The notes beneath the pieces are model-generated. The model was not told the DNA's origin. It was given only the letters and a program-made list of their open reading frames with translations, and searched no databases. 64,000 bases of DNA, taken from Hevea brasiliensis. Lineage: Eukaryota > Streptophyta > Magnoliopsida > Malpighiales > Euphorbiaceae. Positions 34,281-43,223 of the stretch are shown in pieces. Position 1 is the stretch's first letter. Every line of letters starts with the position of its first letter. The DNA is taken from contig NC_079493.1 of assembly GCF_030052815.1 (NCBI RefSeq), forward strand, positions 63,054,691 through 63,118,690, given 5' to 3'. Position numbers and translations under genes: made by a program.

Positions 34281-35387
34281 TTAGTTCCTTAGCCTGTATG
34301 ACTGCTCCATTGTTGTCACGAGGTAATGGAACTGCGACTCAATGGAAGGAACTACCGTAAGTTCTGTCACGAACTTCTTTATCCAAAGCGACTTCCTTTG
34401 CGACATCGATGCGAGAATATACTCAGCCTCTGTAGTGGAATCTGCAGTCGTGGTCTGTTTGGATCTCTTCCTACTGAGTGCACCTCCATTACAAATGAAC
34501 ACATATCTAGAGGTAGACTTTCTATCATCAATATCTGATTGGAAATCAGAATCAGTGTAACCATCCAATTGCAAGTCTCCACCTCCATAAATCAAGAATA
34601 AATCCTTAGTTCTTCTCAAGTACTTAAGGATATTCTTGTGACTATCCAGATGTTCCAAACCTGGATTGGATTGATACCTGCTAGTCAAACTAACAGCATA
34701 TGCGATATCCGGCCTAGTACACAACATTGCATACATTAAACTTCCAATAGCCGAAGCATATGGAATCCTGGCCATCTTATCTCTTTCTTCAGGTGTCTTT
34801 GGAGACATCTCTTTAGAAAGATGGATACCATGTCTCACTGGTAACAATCCTCTCTTGGAATCAAGCATGTTAAACCTCTTTAACACCTTTTCCAAGTATA
34901 GACTTTGGGATAAACCAATTATTCTTTTCGCTCTATCTCTATAGATGCGAATCCCAAGAATATAGGTTGCCTCCCCTAAGTCTTTCATGGAGAATGTATT
35001 TGACAACCATACCTTTATAGTCGTCAACATACCTGTATCATTACCCATCAACAGTATGTCATCCACATATAAGACAAGGAAAGTGATAGCACTGTCACTA
35101 ACCTTCTTATATACACATGGCTCATCCTCATTTTTGATAAAACCAAAGGATTTAATGGCTTCATCAAAACGGATGTTCCAACTCCTCGAAGCTTGTTTCA
35201 ACCCATAAATGGATCGCTTTAGCTTGCATACCTTGGAACCATCTTGGGATTCAAATCCCTTAGGTTGTTCCATGAAAATGTTTTCTTCAATGTATCCATT
35301 GAGAAAGGCTGTTTTGACATCCATCTGCCAAATCTCATAATCATAGTATGCAGCTATTGCTAATAAAATCCTAATTGATTTAAGCAT
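34281..35387 (-). CDS. pol: Copia reverse transcriptase (main part) and RNase H
   Basis: A 368-residue frame of RVT_2 type: QMDVKTAFLNGYIEENIFM, KLKRSIYGLKQASRSWN, catalytic LYVDDILLMGND with both aspartates, KDLGEATYILGIRI, then RNase H (DGYTDSDFQSDIDDRKS, KQTTTADSTTEAEYILAS). The last ~17 residues (HYLVTTMEQSYRLRN) look out of frame; remnants of the family's C-terminus run on to about 34080. A frameshift near 35400-35430 separates it from the N-terminal piece. RT and RNase H residues visible here are intact. Confidence 0.92.
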   Translation of the reverse strand: MLKSIRILLAIAAYYDYEIWQMDVKTAFLNGYIEENIFMEQPKGFESQDGSKVCKLKRSIYGLKQASRSWNIRFDEAIKSFGFIKNEDEPCVYKKVSDSAITFLVLYVDDILLMGNDTGMLTTIKVWLSNTFSMKDLGEATYILGIRIYRDRAKRIIGLSQSLYLEKVLKRFNMLDSKRGLLPVRHGIHLSKEMSPKTPEERDKMARIPYASAIGSLMYAMLCTRPDIAYAVSLTSRYQSNPGLEHLDSHKNILKYLRRTKDLFLIYGGGDLQLDGYTDSDFQSDIDDRKSTSRYVFICNGGALSRKRSKQTTTADSTTEAEYILASMSQRKSLWIKKFVTELTVVPSIESQFHYLVTTMEQSYRLRN

Positions 35388-35409
35388 GGCAACAGGCGAG
35401 AAAGTCTCC

Positions 35410-35727
35410 TCATAGTCTATTCCTTTGCCTTTGGCGAAACCCTTTCGCTACTAGCCTTGCCTTATAGGTCTCTACCTTTCCATCAGAACCAATTTTCTTC
35501 TTGAAAACCCATTTGTTCCCTATAGGTATAATACCTTCAGGTGGGTCAACAAGATCCCAAACTTGATTCTTATACATGGAATCAATCTCGGATTTCATAG
35601 CATCAATCCATCTTGAAGAGTCTATATCTGATATAGCTTCTTCATAGGTAAGTGGATCATCTCCATGATCTACTTCTTCATGAGTAGACAACTCTTGTTC
35701 TTCTTCATGAAGAAAACCATATCTCAC
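35410..35727 (-). pseudogene. pol: Copia linker and RT N-terminus
   Basis: A 105-residue frame with the conserved RT start: DPLTYEEAISDIDSSRW, MKSEIDSMYKNQVWDLV, GNKWVFKKKIGSDGKVETYK, ARLVAKGFRQ. It runs out of frame at the A/G-rich AAAGGCAAAGG, where one extra base relative to the expected frame breaks the join to 34281-35387. A homopolymer-like context makes either mutation or sequencing error possible. Confidence 0.88.
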
Positions 35728-36152
35728 TGGTGGGTGAGTACCCTGGTTGTTCTACGAGGAACAGCTGTAGATGTTTCATCAATGGGTATAGGTTGACTAG
35801 ATGGATCTATATCCATCTGATCTGTTGGTTGGTCAGAATTCTCCAATTCTAACTCTATTTGCCTTCCTTTGCCTCCTTCTTGAACAAACTGTTGTTCAAG
35901 AAATGTGGCATCTCTACTTATCACAACCTTTTGTGAAGTAGGCAAATAAAAATAATATCCAAAACTATCTTTTGGATATCCAACAAATCGACCTTTTTCT
36001 GATCTGGTCTCCAATTTATCAATGTTCAGCTTTTTGATATAAACTGGACAGCCCCAAATCTTAACATGCTTAAGACTTGGTTTTCTTCCATGCCATATCT
36101 CATAAGGTGTGGAAGAAACTGATTTTGATGGAATCCTATTCAGAATATACAA
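35724..36152 (-). CDS. pol: Copia integrase C-terminal region
   Basis: A 142-residue frame starting inside integrase (MYILNRIPSKSVSSTPYE), with WGCPVYIKK, GRFVGYPKDSFGYYFYLP and VVISRDATFLE, the typical copia integrase tail, followed by an acidic/proline linker toward RT. It overlaps the next frame by four bases in a different phase. The 36153-36354 stretch upstream still codes for integrase core remnants (RSDRGGEYLS recognisable) but has several stops. Confidence 0.88.
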   Translation of the reverse strand: MYILNRIPSKSVSSTPYEIWHGRKPSLKHVKIWGCPVYIKKLNIDKLETRSEKGRFVGYPKDSFGYYFYLPTSQKVVISRDATFLEQQFVQEGGKGRQIELELENSDQPTDQMDIDPSSQPIPIDETSTAVPRRTTRVLTHQ

Positions 36153-36354
36153 AGCTGATTCTAATGCAAATCCCCAAAGGAAATTGGCATATCAATATAG
36201 CTCATCATACTACGTACCATATCCAATAGGGTACGATTTCTCCTTCGGATACACCATTCACCGTGGCGTTCTGGAGGAGTCACCGAGAAACAATGCCATG
36301 CTCTCTCAAGTATTCATCAAATTCAAGACTCAAGTATTCACCTCCACGATCTGA

Positions 36355-36825
36355 TCATAGAGCTTTAATATTTTTTTCTGTTTGATTTTCTACTTCAGAT
36401 TTAAATTCTTTGAACTTTTCAAAGGATTCATGTTTGTATTTCATCAAATACAAATACCCAAACCTTGATTTATCATCAGTAAAGGTAATAAAATAATGAA
36501 AGCCCCCTCTAGCCATTTCTTTAAACGGACCACATACATCACTATGTATTAGTTCCAAAATATTTTCAGCTCTTAGCCCTTGTCCAACAAAGGGTGATCT
36601 AGTCATTTTGCCTTGAAGGCAAGATTCACAAGTTGGAGTAGGCTCAGAGCCCAATGAGGATAGAATCCCCATTTTCTCCAATTTTGCAATCCTATCTTCT
36701 GCAACATGACATAACCTTAAGTGCCAAATATATTTTGAACTTGAGTTAGTTTTCACCATGGCATTGCATTCATTTAGATTGCTATACTCGCCGCTGGTAA
36801 CACTTTCATCTTGCAATGGAAACAC
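36355..36825 (-). CDS. pol: Copia pre-integrase domain and integrase core start
   Basis: A 156-residue frame with the zinc-binding region (IWHLRLCHVAEDRIAKL ... CESCLQGK) and the integrase core (LELIHSDVCGPFKEMARGG, YFITFTDDKSRFGYLYLMK). It ends at a stop directly before the RSDRGGEY motif. The first two catalytic acidic positions (HSDVCG and TDDKSR regions) are visible. Upstream, 36826-37254 is a degraded link to gag with basic KKKGNKK-like stretches; I could not find a clear gag zinc knuckle or protease active site. Confidence 0.88.
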   Translation of the reverse strand: MFPLQDESVTSGEYSNLNECNAMVKTNSSSKYIWHLRLCHVAEDRIAKLEKMGILSSLGSEPTPTCESCLQGKMTRSPFVGQGLRAENILELIHSDVCGPFKEMARGGFHYFITFTDDKSRFGYLYLMKYKHESFEKFKEFKSEVENQTEKNIKAL

Positions 36826-37551
36826 TTTCTGTTAGCAATGGAAACACTTTCTGCTAAGTGGAAACACTTTCCTTTGCCTTTGTCACTTTGGTCTTCCGTT
36901 CGCTTAGCTATTTTCTTGGAAGGACCAGGAATGTGAAGTTTCTTTTCTTATTGCCCTTCTTCTTGTTGGACTTTCCAAATGAAGAAGATGCAACCAAAGC
37001 TACCTCTTTTCCTTTATTGCCCAAAGATATTCTTTTGGGCAATAACTAGCATGTTGAGTAAACCACTAAGGTGCATTCCTATTTAGTCATATGGAAATTT
37101 GTCACAAAATTCCTAAAAGACTCGTGAAGGATCAAGGATCAAATCCGTTTGTAGTTGGAAATCCATGTTGAAGTCAAGATGTTCCAACCGCTCAATCACC
37201 AATCATCTTGTGGACATGATCCCCAACATTCTCGTCCCTCGGACATCCTCATACCTAATAACTGTTTAGATATCTCATACCTAGCATTCTGCCGTGCTCA
37301 CCATACAACTCTTGTAGGTGAAGGAGGATCTCACTAGCACTCTGCATGTTCTCATGTTGCTTCTGTAACTCATTACTCATGGAAGCAAACATGTAACACT
37401 TAGCTCTCATATCATGCTCCTTCCACTTGTCCAAAGTATCATGTTCCTCTTGTGTGGCCTCTGGAGGTAAGGGACCACGAACATTTGAATATAGAACATA
37501 TCCTATATGTTCAAGGTTCAGACAAGTTTCAAATTTCTTAGCCAATCGCAT
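36826..37551 (-). pseudogene. gag: Copia gag remnant
   Basis: The open part is 37255-37551 (98 residues): GPLPPEATQEEHDTLDKW, EHDMRAKCYMFASMSNELQ, ILLHLQELYGEHGRMLGMRY, matching the N-terminal half of copia Gag (UBN2-like). Below 37255 the Gag continuation (ERLEHLDFNMDFQLQTDLIL) is readable but interrupted, followed by a lysine-rich stretch. Gag would form the capsid; this copy is broken. Confidence 0.82.
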
Positions 37552-39396
37552 GATTAGGTCCTGTCAACCTGTTGTGATCAAGTATGCTTGCAAGGATATT
37601 GGATGGTGGTGGTTGTTTTGTGCTCATTTTTATCAGAAAATTAACTGCAAAAAATAACCAGATTAATTAGTAAATGTATCATGTAATTAACCAAAATGAT
37701 TGTGGTCTTTTAATCAAATTGGTCCTCCTACTAACTTAGCGAATCCTACACTTCCAAAGTAGAAAACGGAAATCCTAGTTGGATGGATTTCTAGTGGGTG
37801 ATTGAATTCTTATAATTCTATTGATCATCCTCAGGTACATCCATTATTGGAATTACAATAAACTATAAGTGAGCAACTCCTTGCCCATCACATCTCATGT
37901 GAGGTTCAATCCTTTTACTAGCCCCTAATGCTCAAAATCTCAGGTACATCCAATATTGACTTATCTTGCATTAGTTAAGTTGATCCCATTGAGCCAGTAA
38001 TTATGCAAATAATTTTAATGTCCTCAGGTACATCCAATATTGGCCACCAAACCATTTACATATTTACAACATCTCATGCTTAACAATTATTTTTAAGAAA
38101 ATCTCTTAAATTAATTGCATCTCATGCAACTATTTAAAATTTCTTAAAATAATTGCCCCAATGGAGGGCTTATGTTATAATTACTTTAATTATAGCATTT
38201 CCAACTTAATCATTTGTTTGGAAGATTTTATAGCCATCCTAATTACTATTAAGGTCTCACTTTGCACATTATCCATTTAGCATGCATATATCATATAATT
38301 GCATACATTCCCATACATCTCATGCATTCATGGATAAGCAAGAAATATGGTATGATCATGGACTTTCTAAGGGATTCAATTCGAGCCACCAAGAATTGAA
38401 TCAGGCATTCCTAGGTGCATTTCATTCATTCATTTTACAAGAGTTACTGAAGGAGTACATAATCAACACTTGATATTGAATTCCTCCCACGGTCCCACCA
38501 ATGCTCTTGACCTCCTTGAACTTCTTGCAATCCAATATTACATAGTAATCCTTGGCATACCAAGGCGAATTTACAAGAACTTAAATAAATGAAATTACAA
38601 CCCAAAAATATTACAAACTTAATAATACATGCCCAAAATAAATTAAAATAAATTAATTAATTTACAATCCCAAAGAAACATAAAAGAAATAAATCCAATC
38701 ACATTGGTCTTTTATAGTCCATGATCATCCATCATGCATATCACTATTTAACAATTAAATAAAACATACATACTTAAATTAAATTGAATATCTCATATTC
38801 AACTTGAAATTCCAGATTTGAATATGATTCAAATAAATTTAAAAATTCAGATTTGAATCTCATTCAAACAAATTTAAAAATTCAGATTTGAATCACATTC
38901 AAACAACTTCAAAAATTCAGATTTGAATCACATTCAAACATTTTTTAAAAAATCAGATTTGAATCACATTCAAATATTTTTTAAAAAATCAGATCTAAAT
39001 TTTATTGAATCAATTTTAAAAAATCAGATTTAAATATGATTCAAACAACTTTAAAAATTCAGATTTGAATCTCATTCAAACAACTTTTAAAATTCAGATT
39101 TGAATCACATTCAAACATTTTTTAAAATTCTGATTTGAATCATAATTTAATTGTGTGATTAAAACAACTAATTAAACACTTTAATTAGTCAAAGAATAGG
39201 CCTTAGATCATACAACAATTGCAGAATTAAAAGCCAAACCTTGAATCACCCATGGAACCATTGTTGCCGCCACCAATGGTGGCTTCTCCATGTGTGACGC
39301 CACATCTCATGATCCAACCAGCAATGAATCTCTTGATCTCATGATCAAACACACAATTAAATTATATAATCAACAATCTAAATGGCAAATATAGTG
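37552..39396 (-). other. Copia 5' leader, 1.8 kb without genes
   Basis: The untranslated leader between PBS and gag. It contains three copies of TCAGGTACATCCA spaced ~90-110 bp (37831, 37940, 38024) and a tandem hairpin array (38811-39145). No coding frame is supported; the short plus-strand ORF at 38282 is antisense. Confidence 0.75.
38811..39145 (-). repeat. Ten tandem ~34-bp units with internal hairpins
   Basis: Units of the type CAGATTTGAATCACATTCAA plus an A/T-rich spacer. Most contain the inverted repeat TTTGAAT-CAC-ATTCAAA. Confidence 0.9.
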
Positions 39397-39408
39397 GCTC
39401 TGATACCA
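39397..39408 (-). promoter_or_regulatory. Copia primer-binding site
   Basis: Minus strand TGGTATCAGAGC, two bases from the LTR end at 39411; initiator tRNA-Met type. Confidence 0.95.
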
Positions 39409-39410
39409 AT

Positions 39411-41510
39411 TGAAAGGAACGGAAGCGTGAAAAACACAAGATTATACCATTGAATTCAAAAATTTTCACCTAGGGTCACATGCACCATGCAAGATTTATT
39501 TTTATCTATTTAATTTCAATGATAAACAACATATTAAAACTCTTTTAATATGTTTTTGGATCTGTATTTGCCATTTAAGATTTTAAAATTAATCAGATTA
39601 ATTTTAGAACCTTAGATTAAATCAAGAACGATTACACTAACCTCTTGATGTGCTGCAGCGTGTCTGCGCCTTTGAGATTCGTCTTCAGACACCGGATGTT
39701 GTCTCTCTAGCTTGTCCACACCAAGAACACCTATGGCAGCCCTTGAACAGCTTCTAAAGCCTTTTCTATTAATTAGAAATTCAAGTTCTGCCTTTTAAGA
39801 GATTAGAGATGTAAACAGGACACTAGAAACAATTTCTAGTGTTCTTAATTCAAGAGATTGATGGCTAATCTCTTTGAATTGATGAGAGATGAAGAGAAAT
39901 AGCTGGAGAGGCTCAAAGTGGCGTGACATATGAGAGGAGAGGCTGCTGGTTGTGTTTTCTTTTCATAACCCCACTTAAATAGCTAGGTTAGCACATTAAA
40001 CCCTAGCCACATGTCACCTTTTGATTAGCTCTAGGTTTAAGTGACCCAATCACATTGTGCCAAGTGTCAAACCTATATTTAATCTTGATTTTAATCATCT
40101 TACATGATTAAAAATATTTGGCAAGCTTATGTGTTATGCCATGTGTCACCATCTCATGGTGCCACTTGTCACACCGCAAAATGACCAAAATGCCTCGTGT
40201 CTTAATTTCGAGTTCTGACCCCAAAATAATTATTTTCTTCTTCTAATTAATTTATATCAAATATAAATTAATTAATTAATCTCTATTAATTAATTTCTCA
40301 TCAATTAAATTCATATTTAAACACTTTAAATACAAATTTAATTTATACTACACATCCAATAATCTAGATTTGGTTTCAAGTCATGCTAGGGACTTTGCAA
40401 TTTTATTGCAAACCAAATCTATTTAATTAATCAATTAAACTCTTTAATTAATTAATTAAATCATATTTAATTAGGTGATAACTTGTGTATGTGTGTGACT
40501 TACTAAGCTCATCACTAATTGGCAATGAGAAATGATATCAACTCTTAATATCATCAGAACTCTTTCTTACCATAAATGATTTCTCTAAATCATTTTATGA
40601 ACCTCATAGACCATGGTTAACACCTAGCATAGCATGCCATGGCCACCCAATTAGTAATAAGATTTACCTTAAATGAACCTATAATCATATGTTACCATGC
40701 ACTAGAATCTCTCTGTTACAAAATCCCAACTCAAGCCGAGTCATGGTTTATGTCAAACTCCATTTGCTATGAATATTATGTTCTCTTTTAATTCCAGTTC
40801 TTGATTAAAAGATTTTTCTCATCGTAAACTCTTTTCTAATAAATCTATCTGTCTGGCCAGAACTTGAAACATTAAGAACAATTAAATGAACATAGGATTT
40901 TATCTCTATTTACTTAGAGGAACAGATTCCTTCTTGATCAACACCTACCTCCATATATAACTAGCAGGAGCCAACACATGCCCATATACCCATACATAGT
41001 ACAAGTATGAAAGCGAGATCAAACTCAAACTACCTATATACAAGATAACTGTGCTATCTCAGTCTAAAGATTATATGCATCGATATGATTTATGACAAAA
41101 CATTGACAAGAGTAAACTCCATGTGCTTGTCATAAGTGTCACTGGTTCGTCCTACTTATCATTTATAAGTGCCTATCATGTTTGTTATATGGCATGAGAC
41201 TCACCATTCCATCTTATTTATATCTCATATAAATAACTTGGGAACAAACATGAATACAATCTTTCTGGATAATTCATGTCCTTATTATGAAGTATCCTCG
41301 ATTGTGAACCTATTTATGATACTTTGTGCTAGAAATATTGTCACTCATATTCTTAACAACTTAAGAATAATATTTCTAACAAAATATCAATGGACCTTTT
41401 CTATTACACATAAATATATTATGTAAATGGAAAAGTGGAAATGCCTTTTATTAATAAAAATATATACAAGATACATACTAAATGATATGCTCTAGGGCAT
41501 ACTACTAACA
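39411..41510 (-). repeat. Copia 5' LTR (2100 bp)
   Basis: Partner of 31966-34066, with the same termini (TGAAAGG...CTAACA on the plus strand). Confidence 0.95.
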
Positions 41511-42169
41511 CTGAGTTCACCACTCAGCGATAGCTTTGTATGCTGTCGCAGGTAAGAAGAGCACAGAGCAGTGAGTAAGTTTCTTTGAAGACACTTTCAG
41601 ACCAGCTCCAGGTATATTATAGGTATACCCATGTACATAGGTCTACCCATGTACATAGGTCTGATGTATGCATGTAATAATATGTATGTAAATTATTTGA
41701 GCAGTTGTAAATTAAAATTTATACATTGAAGTTGTAAAGTAAATTATGAGTTATTTTGACTTGTAAAATTTGTATTATATTTCTTTTATCTCATCCTTTG
41801 AAAATACTGAAAAATTGTTGTGGATTGAGTTGAGAAAAATATTGTGTTGAATTTTGTTGGAGTTGAGATTTGGAAATCTATTGAAGTGCTTTTTACAGGT
41901 TTTCTGAAGAACTGTTTTATCCATAATACAGATGGCACTCTGCCAAAATTTTTACAGAAATTCCAAATAAGTCAAATGTGTTAGTTCTATCACTTCAGTT
42001 CACAAAAGTTTTTAACACCTGTAAATAGTGCTCACCACTGTGAAAGAAGTAAGAAAATATTTTAAAATCCCTTGTAGTGTATTTAATGGGTTATCAGTAG
42101 ACAGAGTTGATAATTCATTAGGTATACTACAGGATCATGTCATGCCTTACAGAGGGGTAGGGTGTGACA
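41511..42169 (+). repeat. Solo LTR, second part
   Basis: Resumes after TSD CTGAG. The two-hairpin module at 41511-41549 has arms CTGAG/CTCAG and GCGATAGC/GCTGTCGC, 620-640 bp from the LTR end. Contains a duplicated CCCATGTACATAGGT near 41629-41661. Ends GGTGTGACA and is followed by ATGGT. Confidence 0.92.
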
Positions 42170-42202
42170 ATGGTGGGGCAAAACTCGGTGAAGATGCTGA
42201 GT

Positions 42203-42221
42203 CCTGAAAGGGGGGGAGAAA
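42203..42221 (+). promoter_or_regulatory. Cassandra polypurine tract
   Basis: TGAAAGGGGGGGAGAAA directly before the 3' LTR; closely resembles the gypsy tract at 24091. Confidence 0.85.
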
Positions 42222-42496
42222 GGTCCCTTAGGCAAATCTCACATTGGTAAAGCATGGAGATGGTTTTGGGTTCAAAAAGTAATGATATATAAAATGGGGA
42301 AACTAATCACTAGAGGCGCATTTTGGTGGAATGGCCTGGATAGTTGGAAGAACTCCAGGGTTAAGTGTCCTCGCTTGAGAGAAATCCTAGGATGGGTGAC
42401 CTCCTAGAAAGTTCTCCATTCCACCAATGGGACAAAACCGTGACACTTACGGCCAAAGCGGACAATTCTTCTAGTGGTTAGAGCCCGACCGTTATA
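42222..42496 (+). repeat. Cassandra 3' LTR with 5S-like segment
   Basis: 275 bp, same length as the 5' copy. 5S-like segment at 42341-42416, with GGATGGGTGACCTCCTAG at the C-box position. It ends GTTATA where the 5' copy ends GTTACA. Directly followed by GTTAG. Confidence 0.9.
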
Positions 42497-43209
42497 GTTA
42501 GCAAGCTAAACTTTGAATTTCTAGTTGAATTATTGTGTTTATAGTTGAATAAACTTAGAAATTATGAAAAATGGAAAAGAAAACAATTGTTAGAGGACTA
42601 TATGTAAATTTTGGCCAGCCTATATAGAGGAGTGATTTGCATGTGTTTGATTGAATTAAATATGTTAGAAAGCTTGAATGAGTTGAGAAATGGTGTTTGT
42701 ATGTTTGGAACTAATTAAATGTAACAAATCAAGTGAGTTAGGGTTTTGGAACCTAGGGTTTTGGAAGACAAAAATTGGAGAATTGGTCAAATAGTGTGTT
42801 TAACCTTATTTAAGCTGAAAAATGGTCATATGTGACCAATTATGGTATGCTGTACGTGTTAGAATTAGGTTTAAATTCGGATTGCTTAGGGACATTCGGT
42901 AGATAGCAGGACCAAGGTCCCTTTCAAAGACCAAAACTGAAAATTTACAATCCCAATTAGTGTGAAGCCAATTGGGAATGAAACTGGACACAAAATGACA
43001 CATTTTTCATTTAGGAATCATGCCCAACAAATGACCATAGCATAGTGAACAAATTGGCCAAATCCGGAATTGAGTGTTTTGCCTTGTACAAAATGACCAA
43101 ACGAACAGTATTTGTTCATTTGGCCGTAGCTTAGGCTAGGCAGGTCAAAATGACCTGAAATTTTACCAGTAGAAAGCTGAGATATAAACCCAAATTATGC
43201 CCTTAACCA
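42497..43209 (+). repeat. D LTR, segment 2
   Basis: Continuation of 11582-11880. It contains the CAATTAGT/CCAATTG hairpin (42951-42977) followed by GAAACTGG, as in other LTRs. Ends with AACCA (43205-43209), the TSD of the next insertion. No gene. Confidence 0.78.
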
Positions 43210-43223
43210 TGCCACACCGTACC

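Larger units (their letters stand above)
31966..41510 (-). mobile_element. Ty1/copia element with 2.1-kb LTRs
   Basis: A 9545-bp element with LTRs 31966-34066 and 39411-41510 and a perfect TSD CTGAG (31961-31965, 41511-41515). On the minus strand the order is LTR, PBS, long leader, gag, integrase, RT, RNase H, polypurine tract, LTR. Integrase lying upstream of RT is diagnostic of copia. It is broken by stops and frameshifts. It is inserted in the left arm of hairpin 1 of its host LTR. Confidence 0.96.
28460..42169 (+). mobile_element. Gypsy solo LTR (family C-like), split by a copia element
   Basis: Starts TGTAACACCCCAAAG at 28460, ends GGTGTGACA at 42169 and is flanked by ATGGT (28455-28459, 42170-42174). 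Removing the copia element leaves one LTR of about 4.16 kb and no internal region, so LTR-LTR recombination has removed gag-pol. It sits 41 bp past the Cassandra 5' LTR. Confidence 0.93.
11881..42496. mobile_element. Composite insertion in the D LTR, flanked by GTTAG
   Basis: Left flank GTTAG (11876-11880) abuts a gypsy LTR start TGTAACACCCC. Right flank GTTAG (42497-42501) abuts the end of a Cassandra 3' LTR. Between them, after removing nested insertions, lie a ~4-kb gypsy LTR, a nine-base spacer and a complete ~640-bp Cassandra TRIM. The two ends belong to different element families, so the shared TSD is unexpected. See the finding on the chimera. Confidence 0.7.
28144..42496 (+). mobile_element. 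Cassandra-type TRIM, split by a nested solo LTR
   Basis: Unnested length is about 640 bp: two 275-bp LTRs (28144-28418, 42222-42496) around an ~88-bp internal part containing only a PBS and a purine tract, with no coding capacity. Each LTR contains a 5S rRNA-like segment, the hallmark of Cassandra TRIMs. The split is at ATGGT. The element depends on proteins of autonomous LTR elements. Confidence 0.9.

Noticed and set aside
38811..39145. CRISPR-like array
   Set aside because: Units are contiguous and diverged with A/T-rich spacers of the same sequence, in a plant copia leader; this is a tandem repeat.
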